A stretch of 64,000 nucleotides of DNA. It comes from Arenibacter palladensis. GTDB taxonomy: Bacteria > Bacteroidota > Bacteroidia > Flavobacteriales > Flavobacteriaceae. This document shows positions 8,311 to 16,243 of the stretch, one piece after another. Every line of letters starts with the position of its first letter. Position 1 is the stretch's first letter. The stretch covers positions 561,795 through 625,794 of the forward strand of contig NZ_FQUX01000002.1 in NCBI RefSeq assembly GCF_900129275.1, read 5' to 3'. A program made the translations under genes and the position numbers. Under the pieces are notes generated by a model, which was not told where the DNA came from, did not search any database, and saw only the letters and a list, made by a program, of their open reading frames with translations.

Positions 8311-9687
8311 TTAATTGTTTTTGGCATTAGTGGCTATTTGCTCCAACTTCTCCGCTATAGATTCCTTGGACAACCATTTTCCGTGTACCATGACACCAGA
8401 AATATCTTTTAAGGCCGAAATATCCAATAAAGGATTGCCATTTAAGAGTACCAAATCTGCATCCAGACCTTCCTTTACGCTTCCAAAGGTATCCTCCATG
8501 CCAAAGAAAATAGCTGGATTAATGGTACCCGATTGCAAAATCTCCAAAGGAGTGAGTCCGGCCTCTATCATCCCAGCAACCTCATGATGAATGGAAAAGC
8601 CAGGTACGTTGAACAATTGTGGAGCATCCGATCCCAATAACATCCCATGTCCATTCTCCTGTAATTTTCGGATCAATTGTCTTCTTATGGTTGTAAACTT
8701 ATTCCATTGCTCTTCGTTAAAACCGGTTTCAGGTTTTGTGGATTCATCCTTTCTTCTCTTCCAATCCTTCAAGGTGGAAACGGGCATATATTTCATTTCC
8801 GGCTGTTCTAACAATTCGTCGGAGCTTACCGGGGCAAACCACCTCTCAAATAAACTTTGTGTGGGAACAACCCATACCTGGTTCTTTTTGGTCAGTGCCA
8901 CCAATTCATCAATTTTGGTAGTATCGGCCAGTGGGGTAAAAGAGAATCCAAAAAACCCATTGGCAGTAGGATCAACACCTTCAGATTCCGGTACAAGTCC
9001 TTCCAAATAGCCATCTACATGGTCTATGGAAGCATATTTACTTTCCAAGGCGTGACGAATACCAACCATTACCGGTACATGGCCGGAAAAGGGAATGTTA
9101 AGCTCATTGGCAGTTTCCACCATTTGATCAAAAACTTCCAACTGCATCCCTGGGTGTATTTTAAGAAAATCGTATCCTTCATTCTTATAAGCGGTAACTT
9201 TTTGCACAGCTTCTTCCTTGGTGGTTACGGAATTGCCATTAAATGAAGGACTGGAAGTAAAAATACGAGGGCTCAAAATCTCGCCCTTTAAAGCTTTTTC
9301 CCTTAAAACCAGATGGGTTGGATGACCCAACATTCCCCTAATAGTGGTAATACCATTGGAAAGGTATAGATATAAAGTTTCCTCAATGCGGGTGTCGCTG
9401 GTAGGAGGCTGGGGGATGTGCGCATGCATTTCTGCCAGTCCGGGAATAATATATTTATCCTTAGCTTCAATTTTATTTGGATATTCCTGAGCGTTCTCGA
9501 CCGACTCTACAATTTTTTTAATTTTCCCGGAGTCGATTACTACCTGTCTATTTTTTAGGATATCACCATTACTAACATCAACAATATTGACATCTGTTAT
9601 CAATATGGCTGTGGGACTAATGCTTTTCTTTTTTGGGGAACAGGAAAGAAAAGTCACAATACAAATGAGTAAACTAATTTTTTTCAT
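8311..9687 (-). CDS. Amidohydrolase-superfamily lipoprotein (imidazolonepropionase/prolidase-like)
   Basis: 458 residues with a lipoprotein signal (Cys16, TFLSC) and a complete metal-dependent amidohydrolase core: His88 and His90 (MHAHIP), Lys176 (KIHPGM, possible carboxylated lysine), His203 (SGHVPV), His223 (IDHVDG) and Asp354 (LLGSDAP). The C-terminal strands (GLDADLVLLNGNPL) complete the composite beta-sandwich. Such envelope enzymes often hydrolyse dipeptides or cyclic amides; the substrate cannot be read here. The gene is monocistronic, with 118 bases to the NYN gene upstream. Confidence 0.88.
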   Translation of the reverse strand: MKKISLLICIVTFLSCSPKKKSISPTAILITDVNIVDVSNGDILKNRQVVIDSGKIKKIVESVENAQEYPNKIEAKDKYIIPGLAEMHAHIPQPPTSDTRIEETLYLYLSNGITTIRGMLGHPTHLVLREKALKGEILSPRIFTSSPSFNGNSVTTKEEAVQKVTAYKNEGYDFLKIHPGMQLEVFDQMVETANELNIPFSGHVPVMVGIRHALESKYASIDHVDGYLEGLVPESEGVDPTANGFFGFSFTPLADTTKIDELVALTKKNQVWVVPTQSLFERWFAPVSSDELLEQPEMKYMPVSTLKDWKRRKDESTKPETGFNEEQWNKFTTIRRQLIRKLQENGHGMLLGSDAPQLFNVPGFSIHHEVAGMIEAGLTPLEILQSGTINPAIFFGMEDTFGSVKEGLDADLVLLNGNPLLDISALKDISGVMVHGKWLSKESIAEKLEQIATNAKNN

Positions 9688-9805
9688 GTTGATATAGGTT
9701 TTAAGTTAATACACTATGCCTGTATTGGTGACAGAGGGGATTAACCAATATGGACAACCTGAATTGTCCTGAACTATTTATTCAACTAACTTGAAAAAAA
9801 GGGAT

Positions 9806-10540
9806 CTACCTGTTTCTAACGTAAATTAATTTAAAGCGTCCCTTGACATTTTCACGTTGATCTATTTCAAAGTTTTTAATGGATTTTATCAATGGCGTTA
9901 ATTTTTGAAAACCATAGTTACGCGAATCAAAATTGGGCTGCTTCTTCTGCAATAGGCTACCCACATCTCCCAAGAAGGCCCATCCATCCTCATCGGCAAG
10001 GTCTGAAATAGTAGAGGCTATAAGTTTAATTTCCTTTTGGGTAATCTTGTCCACATTGTCCTTCTTGTCCCTCTTGCTATCTGCAGTTTCCGAAGAACTT
10101 TCCTCCGATTGGTTTTTCAGAATTTCAATATAAATAAATTTATCGCAAGCAACAATAAAAGGGTTGGGGGTTTTCTTTTCCCCAATACCAATCACATTCA
10201 TACCTGCCTCCCTTAACCTTGTGGCCAAACGGGTGAAATCGCTATCACTGGAAACTATACAAAAACCACTAACCTTATTAGAATACAGGATATCCATGGC
10301 ATCAATGATCATCGCAGAGTCGGTTGCATTTTTACCGGTGGTATAGGCATATTGTTGAATTGGGGTTATGGCGTTTTCCAATAACAAATTCTTCCATTTG
10401 GATAGTTTGGGATTGGTCCAGTCCCCATATATCCTTTTTATGGTAGGGTTGCCGTATTTGGCAATTTCCTCCATCATCTCCTTTACATATGCCGAGGGAA
10501 TATTATCACCGTCTATTAGTACTGCTAGATTTATGTCCAT
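9806..10540 (-). CDS. NYN-domain RNase-like protein with C-terminal LOTUS/OST-HTH domain
   Basis: 244 residues. The N-terminal NYN (PIN-like) domain keeps the acidic residues of the metal-binding pocket: Asp10 and Asp12 (LIDGDNIP), Asp74 (ATDSAMIIDAMD), and Asp99/Asp101 (SSDSDFTRLA). A charged linker (about 140-160) leads to a winged-helix OST-HTH/LOTUS domain at about 160-242 (DEDGWAFLGDVGSLLQ, GRFKLIYV). NYN proteins are predicted or shown endoribonucleases, and LOTUS domains bind RNA or RNA-helicase partners. It is probably cytosolic and acts on RNA; its target is unknown. Confidence 0.88.
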   Translation of the reverse strand: MDINLAVLIDGDNIPSAYVKEMMEEIAKYGNPTIKRIYGDWTNPKLSKWKNLLLENAITPIQQYAYTTGKNATDSAMIIDAMDILYSNKVSGFCIVSSDSDFTRLATRLREAGMNVIGIGEKKTPNPFIVACDKFIYIEILKNQSEESSSETADSKRDKKDNVDKITQKEIKLIASTISDLADEDGWAFLGDVGSLLQKKQPNFDSRNYGFQKLTPLIKSIKNFEIDQRENVKGRFKLIYVRNR

Positions 10541-10582
10541 TTTAAATAATTATTGGATTTAGAATTTTACGAAGCTAACCAT

Positions 10583-11155
10583 TTATTGGTCGCGGGCCTT
10601 TTTATTTTCTTTGCAAAGCGATATAATTTCTCCAATCCGCCTCTGCCTTGTTTCTTCCCGTTTGGCTTGGTAAAGCCAATAAAGATAGTTTTTTCTGTAA
10701 CTGGCTGCAAAACCCTGAAAGTTAACATAGGCTATTGGCTCCGCATCGAATGCAATTTGCAAGTCCTCTGGGATAACACCATTTTCAACATCGTCCATGG
10801 CATTCCAGGAACCATCTATTTTTGCCTCCTTAATTTTAGCCAGTCCGCTTGGATGCATTTCCCCCTTAGCTTTGAGTTCTTTTATATAGGCTTTGTTTAA
10901 TTTACTCCAGACGCTTTTTGGTTTTCTAGGGCAAAAATATTGTCGTCGTTTTCCCTCCCCAAGACTTTTAACCGTACTGTCTATCCATCCAAAGCACAGG
11001 GCAACCTTTACAGCATCTTCCCAACGCATACTATCCTTTTCGTGGGCTACTTTATAAAAAATTAGATGTACCCCAGTACTTATGGCGTGATTGGTCTCTA
11101 ACCAAGCGCGCCATTCGATGTCCGATTTAAAATAAAACTGATCTTTTCCTTTCAA
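10583..11155 (-). CDS. YdeI/OmpD-associated family protein
   Basis: 190 residues without a signal peptide. It matches the YdeI family: WRAWLETNHAISTGVHLIFYK near the start, the AVKVALCFGWIDSTVKSL motif, YFCPRKPKSVWSKLNK, and a basic C-terminal region (AKREETRQRRIGEII). The biochemical role is not settled; family members have been linked to bacteriocin or peptide resistance. It starts 3 bases past the stop of the M1 peptidase gene and so likely belongs to that transcript. Confidence 0.82.
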   Translation of the reverse strand: MKGKDQFYFKSDIEWRAWLETNHAISTGVHLIFYKVAHEKDSMRWEDAVKVALCFGWIDSTVKSLGEGKRRQYFCPRKPKSVWSKLNKAYIKELKAKGEMHPSGLAKIKEAKIDGSWNAMDDVENGVIPEDLQIAFDAEPIAYVNFQGFAASYRKNYLYWLYQAKREETRQRRIGEIISLCKENKKARDQ

Positions 11156-11158
11156 TAA

Positions 11159-12781
11159 TTAAATTTTCTTATACTCAACATAAAAATTTTTATCCACATT
11201 AACCAATTGTATATCTTTTTTAAAAGATTTTGATTTCCAATCAGAGGTAGGATACACCCATTCTTCAGTACCATTTATACTTAGTTTTAAAGGCATATCA
11301 AAACCATTGACAATATTGGTATATCTAAATCGCAGTTGTTTGCCGTTCACCTGATATTCCAGCATAGGTATTTTAGCGTTACGCAAATATTGGTCAAAAA
11401 ATTGGGTAAGATCTATGCCAGAAGTGTTGCTAATGTATTCTTCTATCTGTTTAGTAGTCACGGTCTGATGGTAGAACTCCCTATTGAGCCCCCTTAAAAT
11501 AGTCCGCCATTTTTCATCATCATCCACCAATTGCCTTATGGTGTGTAGCATATTGGCACCCTTGGAGTACATGTCCCCAGACCCTCTTTGATTAACGTTA
11601 TAGGTTCCTATGATAGGCTTGTCGTTTTGAATATTGCCCCTGGTACCAATAACATATTCCGACGCAGCTTCTTTGCCAAAGTGGTAATCCACGTATAAAT
11701 TTTCCGAATAGGCGGTGAACCCTTCATGTACCCACATGTCCGCTATATCCTTATAGGTTATATTATTGGCAAACCATTCATGACCCGATTCATGGATAAG
11801 GATAAAATCGAATTTTAACCCCCAACCTGTTTTTGAAACGTCCCTGCCCAAATATCCGTTCTTGAACTGATTTCCGTAGGTAACAGAACTTTGATGTTCC
11901 ATCCCGGGGTATGGCACTTCTACCAGTTTATAGCCGTCTTCGTAAAAAGGGTAGGGGCCAAACCAATGTTCCAAGGCTTCCATCATCATTGGAGCCTGTT
12001 TGAACTGTTCTTTGGCCTTTTCCTCGTTATCCCGCAGTACATAATAGTCCATCGCTAATTTTCCCTTTTCCCCATTATAGAATTCGCCAAAATGAACATA
12101 ATCGCCAATATTTATATTTACCCCATAATTGTTGATAGGATTGGACACGTACCAATGATAGGTATTACTATTCTTATTTTCCACCACTTTTAGAAGCCTA
12201 CCATTGGAAACATCCATCAAATCTTTTGGAGTTGTAATGTTTATGGCCATACTATCTACCTCATCGTACATATGGTCCTTATTCGGCCACCAGACGCTGG
12301 CGCCCAAACCCTGACAGGAAGTAGCTACAAAGTGTTTTCCATTGTTATCTCTTTTCCATGAAAAACCTCCATCCCATGGGGCCCGGACGGCTTCTTTTGG
12401 ATGGCCGGAGTAATATACTTTTATTTCATTTACGTCCCCTTTCCGTTGTGGCTTCTTAAGGGTAACAAAATGGGCATTCCCATTTGATTCCCATTTTAAA
12501 TCTTCTCCTTCCTGGGTGATCTTTTCAATAATTAAGGGCGTTTGAAGGTCTACTTGCAGCCGCTGTTGTTCCTCCAATACCGTATAACGAATAATAATAC
12601 TACCAGAAATGTATTTTTCATCTGGTTTCACTTCAACACTTAAATTATAGAAATTAAGGTCCCACCAAGAACGCTCAGTAGTAATACTGCCCCTTAGTGA
12701 GTCTTGTTCCGTATAATTTTTTTGTTGCGCAAAGGACGAAAGTCCAATGGCCAACAACAATGTTGTGGTAATTTTTTTCAT
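11159..12781 (-). CDS. M1-family zinc metallopeptidase (secreted)
   Basis: I place the start at the ATG at 12781 (540 residues), not at the upstream ATG at 12808. From there the protein begins with a clean signal peptide (MKKITTTLLLAIGLSSFAQ), and the ATG overlaps the stop of the preceding hydrolase gene as ATGA, a translational-coupling arrangement. The catalytic signature is complete: HESGHEW (His330, Glu331, His334) and HEGFTAYSE (Glu353 as third zinc ligand). The GAMEN substrate loop is represented by PGMEHQSS. It is an aminopeptidase-like enzyme, probably periplasmic. Confidence 0.92.
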   Translation of the reverse strand: MKKITTTLLLAIGLSSFAQQKNYTEQDSLRGSITTERSWWDLNFYNLSVEVKPDEKYISGSIIIRYTVLEEQQRLQVDLQTPLIIEKITQEGEDLKWESNGNAHFVTLKKPQRKGDVNEIKVYYSGHPKEAVRAPWDGGFSWKRDNNGKHFVATSCQGLGASVWWPNKDHMYDEVDSMAINITTPKDLMDVSNGRLLKVVENKNSNTYHWYVSNPINNYGVNINIGDYVHFGEFYNGEKGKLAMDYYVLRDNEEKAKEQFKQAPMMMEALEHWFGPYPFYEDGYKLVEVPYPGMEHQSSVTYGNQFKNGYLGRDVSKTGWGLKFDFILIHESGHEWFANNITYKDIADMWVHEGFTAYSENLYVDYHFGKEAASEYVIGTRGNIQNDKPIIGTYNVNQRGSGDMYSKGANMLHTIRQLVDDDEKWRTILRGLNREFYHQTVTTKQIEEYISNTSGIDLTQFFDQYLRNAKIPMLEYQVNGKQLRFRYTNIVNGFDMPLKLSINGTEEWVYPTSDWKSKSFKKDIQLVNVDKNFYVEYKKI

Positions 12782-13566
12782 TTCAAAAGAGTTATTAATT
12801 TTTTCCATGACTTCTCATAAGCCATTGTATTGGGTCCATAAGCTTCTTCGGAACCCCTACTCATAAAAGCATGTCCAGCACCTTCATAAATATCAAAAGA
12901 ATAAAGATTGCCATATTCTTTCATTGCCTTTTCAGTGTCGGGTATCGTCCCATTTACCCGATTGTCGGCAGCACCATAAAAACCATATATCGGGGATTTA
13001 ATATTTCTTAATGAAGTTAAATCTTTTGGGGCGGTGCCGTAGTAAACCATCACACTCTCTAGATTTGGGTTTTGTGCCGCATAATTGAAACTTTGTGTAC
13101 CTCCCCAACCAAATCCCACAATGGAAATTTTCCCATTAACGGAAGTGTCATTCTTTACATAGTCGAACACCAAGTTCAAATCTTTGGTAATTTGCTCTTG
13201 TTCCAAGGTGTAAATGGCATCCCTAACTTTATCCGTATTTTCAAAATCGGTCGTTCTTTCAAGACCCTCAACACTATTCGATATCAGATCTGGGGCTATT
13301 ACCACAAATCCCTGATCAGCCAGCTTCCCTGAAAAGTCCCTTATCCATTTGTTTAACCCCAAATTTTCGTGAACTATTATGACCGCCTTTCTAGGTTCCC
13401 CACTTTCAGGATATACCACCAAAGCCTTTAGCACGCTTCCGTTATCCCTTTTAAAATCTACCCATTCCCCGTATTTGGGAGTTTCGGCAAGTTGTTGTGG
13501 TCCCTGGGCCTGCATAATACCGCCAAAGCCCAATACGAGGACAAGTAATTGCAAATTTAACTTCAT
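12778..13566 (-). CDS. Secreted dienelactone-hydrolase-family protein with altered nucleophile
   Basis: 262 residues with a signal peptide (cleavage near MQAQ) and an alpha/beta-hydrolase fold of the DLH family (VIIVHENLGLNKWIRDF, the oxyanion region). The nucleophile elbow reads GFGWGG, with Gly153 where the family has Cys or Ser (G-x-C-x-G). Asp201 (GAADNRV) and His232 (GAGHAF) are in place. The codon is GGT, one base from TGT (Cys). It overlaps the M1 peptidase gene by 4 bases. It may be a non-catalytic relative or use another mechanism. Confidence 0.85.
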   Translation of the reverse strand: MKLNLQLLVLVLGFGGIMQAQGPQQLAETPKYGEWVDFKRDNGSVLKALVVYPESGEPRKAVIIVHENLGLNKWIRDFSGKLADQGFVVIAPDLISNSVEGLERTTDFENTDKVRDAIYTLEQEQITKDLNLVFDYVKNDTSVNGKISIVGFGWGGTQSFNYAAQNPNLESVMVYYGTAPKDLTSLRNIKSPIYGFYGAADNRVNGTIPDTEKAMKEYGNLYSFDIYEGAGHAFMSRGSEEAYGPNTMAYEKSWKKLITLLK

Positions 13567-13591
13567 AAAATTTAGTTCTAACCGTCCTATA

Positions 13592-14923
13592 TTACCTTAA
13601 AATGGCATTGGGAAACACCACCACACTTTCAAAACCGTCCTTCCCGACAGCGGACACCCCAAAGAAAAAATTGTCCAATACCACACCTTCCAAGGTAAAT
13701 TCAGAAACGTCACCTACATACCTACTATGGTCCCAAGTAGGGGAGGTGGTATCCCTCCAATAGATCTTATATCCGATAGCCCCTGGAACCTTGCTCCATT
13801 GAAACTTTGCCGAAGGTTCTACAATACCTCCGATACTTACCTCTTTGGGAGCTGGTGGTGCCCAAGCCAACGAAGCCAGATTAATGGCGTTCACCGTAGT
13901 TAGTTTTTTGGCATAGTCAAAATTTACATGTTCCAAAACATCACCATAGGCAATTCCATTTTCTACGCGAATATCCTGATGCTGTTGGGTGTAATTTTCA
14001 TGTGCCTCCATTATCCTTATTCCTGCATAGCCCAAATCATTAAAAGGACGGTGGTGGCCACCACGCCCAAACCTATCCAATCTATAGATCATTATTGGGT
14101 TCATTTCCGGCATATAGGTTTTCACGTTCTTATATACGTATCTGGCCAATTGTCTGGAAATACCATCCACTTCCCCTCCATAAAATCTTCGCATATTTCT
14201 TTCCCTTTCGGTCTCGGTCGGGAGCACAGGTTCAGAAAAAATCCTAAAATCGGTATTGCTAATAATTCCATCCCCACCCTTAATATTGCCTATCATATCG
14301 TTATTGAATATTCCAATAATATCCCATCCATTTTCTTTCGCATATTTTGCCAGGCCCTGGCCTCCGAAAAGACCTTGTTCCTCGCCCGAAAGTCCTAAGT
14401 AAATTATACTGTTCTCAAATTTATAATTGGATAGTACCCTTGCAGCCTCTATGGTTCCTGCCATACCACTGGCATTATCATTGGCTCCCGGCGAATCTGA
14501 GGTGTAATTATTGGCATCGCTGACACGTGAATCAATATCCCCGCTCATAATAATATAGCGATCCGGATATTTGGTACCCCTTTGAATTGCCATGACATTA
14601 ACTATATAGACATCCTTGGGTATCCGATTGCTTTCTTCCTTTTTGACCAGATTCCTTTGATAGCTTACCTCAAGGCAATTATTACATTTATTGGAAATTA
14701 CATCGAACTCACTTTTAATCCATCGTCTTGCTGCCCCTATGCCCCTTGTTTTGGAAATGGTATCACTCAAGGTATGTCGTGTACCAAAGTTTACCAAAGT
14801 TGTAACATCTTTTTTGATTCTTTCGGCCGAAACCTTATTCATAATATCATAAATACGCTGGTCTGTTTGTCCCATTAGGCCAAAAGAAAATAGAAATATA
14901 CAGGCAATAGCAAATTTGTGCAT
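13592..14923 (-). CDS. M28-family aminopeptidase-like protein
   Basis: 443 residues, secreted (signal peptide to about LMGQ). The M28 co-catalytic zinc core is visible: bridging Asp149 (GANDNASG), Glu181/Glu182 (SGEEQGLFG), Asp209 (NNDMIGN) and His308 (MEAHENYT). The first zinc ligand, normally His in G-H-x-D-S, is Asp129 here (SGDIDS). A C-terminal fibronectin-III-like domain starts near residue 355 (KVPGAIGYKIYWRD). It lies 25 bases upstream of the DLH-like gene and probably heads the M28/DLH/M1/YdeI transcript. Confidence 0.88.
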   Translation of the reverse strand: MHKFAIACIFLFSFGLMGQTDQRIYDIMNKVSAERIKKDVTTLVNFGTRHTLSDTISKTRGIGAARRWIKSEFDVISNKCNNCLEVSYQRNLVKKEESNRIPKDVYIVNVMAIQRGTKYPDRYIIMSGDIDSRVSDANNYTSDSPGANDNASGMAGTIEAARVLSNYKFENSIIYLGLSGEEQGLFGGQGLAKYAKENGWDIIGIFNNDMIGNIKGGDGIISNTDFRIFSEPVLPTETERERNMRRFYGGEVDGISRQLARYVYKNVKTYMPEMNPIMIYRLDRFGRGGHHRPFNDLGYAGIRIMEAHENYTQQHQDIRVENGIAYGDVLEHVNFDYAKKLTTVNAINLASLAWAPPAPKEVSIGGIVEPSAKFQWSKVPGAIGYKIYWRDTTSPTWDHSRYVGDVSEFTLEGVVLDNFFFGVSAVGKDGFESVVVFPNAILR

Positions 14924-14947
14924 TCGTCTTGATTTTTAACTTGGTAA

Positions 14948-14965
14948 TTTACGTTTATCCGTAAA
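14948..14965. promoter_or_regulatory. Palindrome upstream of the M28 peptidase gene
   Basis: TTTACG (14948-14953) and CGTAAA (14960-14965) form an inverted repeat with a 6-base spacer, 25-42 bases upstream of the M28 start codon. The spacing suits an operator for a dimeric regulator. No protein can be assigned. Confidence 0.35.
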
Positions 14966-14978
14966 ATTAGCTTCTTAA

Positions 14979-16175
14979 TTATTTGTTAAGTCCTCCTTTT
15001 CCCATCGCCCATATTCCTAGAACAGGGCCAATGGTCAGAACTGTAAAAATATAGCTGGAATCTACAACTTCCAACCAGAAAGTTAGCAATTGTATGCTGA
15101 TAATACTGATGGAGAAACCAATGCAGTTTACAAGGGTAAGTGCCGTACCCTTCAACTCCAAAGGTACTGCAGAGGCAACCAAGGTAGAGAATTGGGGCGA
15201 ATCCGAAACCACAAACAATCCCCAAAGACAAAAAGCCAATAGGAATAAATAAGGGGGCATAAGAAAAAATAATGGGGAGGCCATACAAAGAAATCCGGAT
15301 AGCAGCAAGGAGATGATGGCTACTTTCCCACTGCCCCATTTAAGTGCAAAATGTCCGCCAATGGCACATGAAATACCGCCCAGACCAATTATAGAAAACG
15401 TCCACAAAGAATATGGAAGATGGATATTATGAATGGAATTATAGGTTTTTACAGCAAAGGGAATAAAGGCCCAGAAGGCATATAATTCCCACATATGCCC
15501 AAAATAGCCTATGGCCGCTTTCTTAAAGGCAGGAATCCTAAAAAGTGTCATTCCCGCTCTTAATTGCAACACCTTACTTGGTTTTCTATATGGACCATTG
15601 GGTACCATAAAAAAGATGGACGCCCCACCAAGAATAGTCAGTAAGGAGGTTATTTTAATTACAATGGTATAATCTTCCCCCAATTTAAGACCCTGTAGCA
15701 AATGCGGGAATGCCGTGCCCAACACCAAGGCTCCGACCAAATATCCTAGGGCCTTGCCCAAACCCTTTTCATAATAATCGGCCGCAATTTTCATCCCTAC
15801 AGGGTAAATGCCCGCAAGAAAAAAACCGGTGCCCAGTCTGGCCATAAACAGTGTTGCATTCGAGATATCCTGAAACAGAAGCACCATATTGCACAAGGCG
15901 GCCAAAAAGGCGCTGATCATAAAGACCTTGGAAGGGGAATAGCGATCCGCAATCATTAAAATAGCAAACACCAAGGTGCCCAAAATAAAACCTATTTGGA
16001 CCGAAGACAATACATAACCAATAATTTCGGTTCCCAATCCTGTTTTTAGGACTAGATCATCCAAAACGGCGTTACCAGCAAACCACAAGGAGGTGCACGC
16101 AAACTGCGAAACAATTATAATGGGCAATATATACGCCCCTAACTTCAATTTAGCACTGTGTTTTACATTGGACAT
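14979..16175 (-). CDS. Major facilitator superfamily transporter
   Basis: 398 residues with 12 predicted transmembrane helices in two six-helix halves. The loop between helices 2 and 3 holds an MFS motif A-like ADRYSPSKV sequence (ILMIADRYSPSK), and the half-repeat has GGHFALKWGSGKV. The substrate cannot be told. It lies upstream-facing from the M28 gene and downstream of the trehalose synthase gene on the same strand, 68 bases away, so a role linked to trehalose or sugar export is possible but only positional. Confidence 0.85.
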   Translation of the reverse strand: MSNVKHSAKLKLGAYILPIIIVSQFACTSLWFAGNAVLDDLVLKTGLGTEIIGYVLSSVQIGFILGTLVFAILMIADRYSPSKVFMISAFLAALCNMVLLFQDISNATLFMARLGTGFFLAGIYPVGMKIAADYYEKGLGKALGYLVGALVLGTAFPHLLQGLKLGEDYTIVIKITSLLTILGGASIFFMVPNGPYRKPSKVLQLRAGMTLFRIPAFKKAAIGYFGHMWELYAFWAFIPFAVKTYNSIHNIHLPYSLWTFSIIGLGGISCAIGGHFALKWGSGKVAIISLLLSGFLCMASPLFFLMPPYLFLLAFCLWGLFVVSDSPQFSTLVASAVPLELKGTALTLVNCIGFSISIISIQLLTFWLEVVDSSYIFTVLTIGPVLGIWAMGKGGLNK

Positions 16176-16243
16176 GCAAGAACAAATATGATCAAAAATG
16201 ACTATAATAATCCATCATTTTTAATGAAAGATTTTCTTTATTC

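Noticed and set aside
13928-14398. 156-codon plus-strand ORF opposite the M28 gene
   Set aside because: The M28 frame carries the full zinc core; the antisense ORF shows none and has no promoter.
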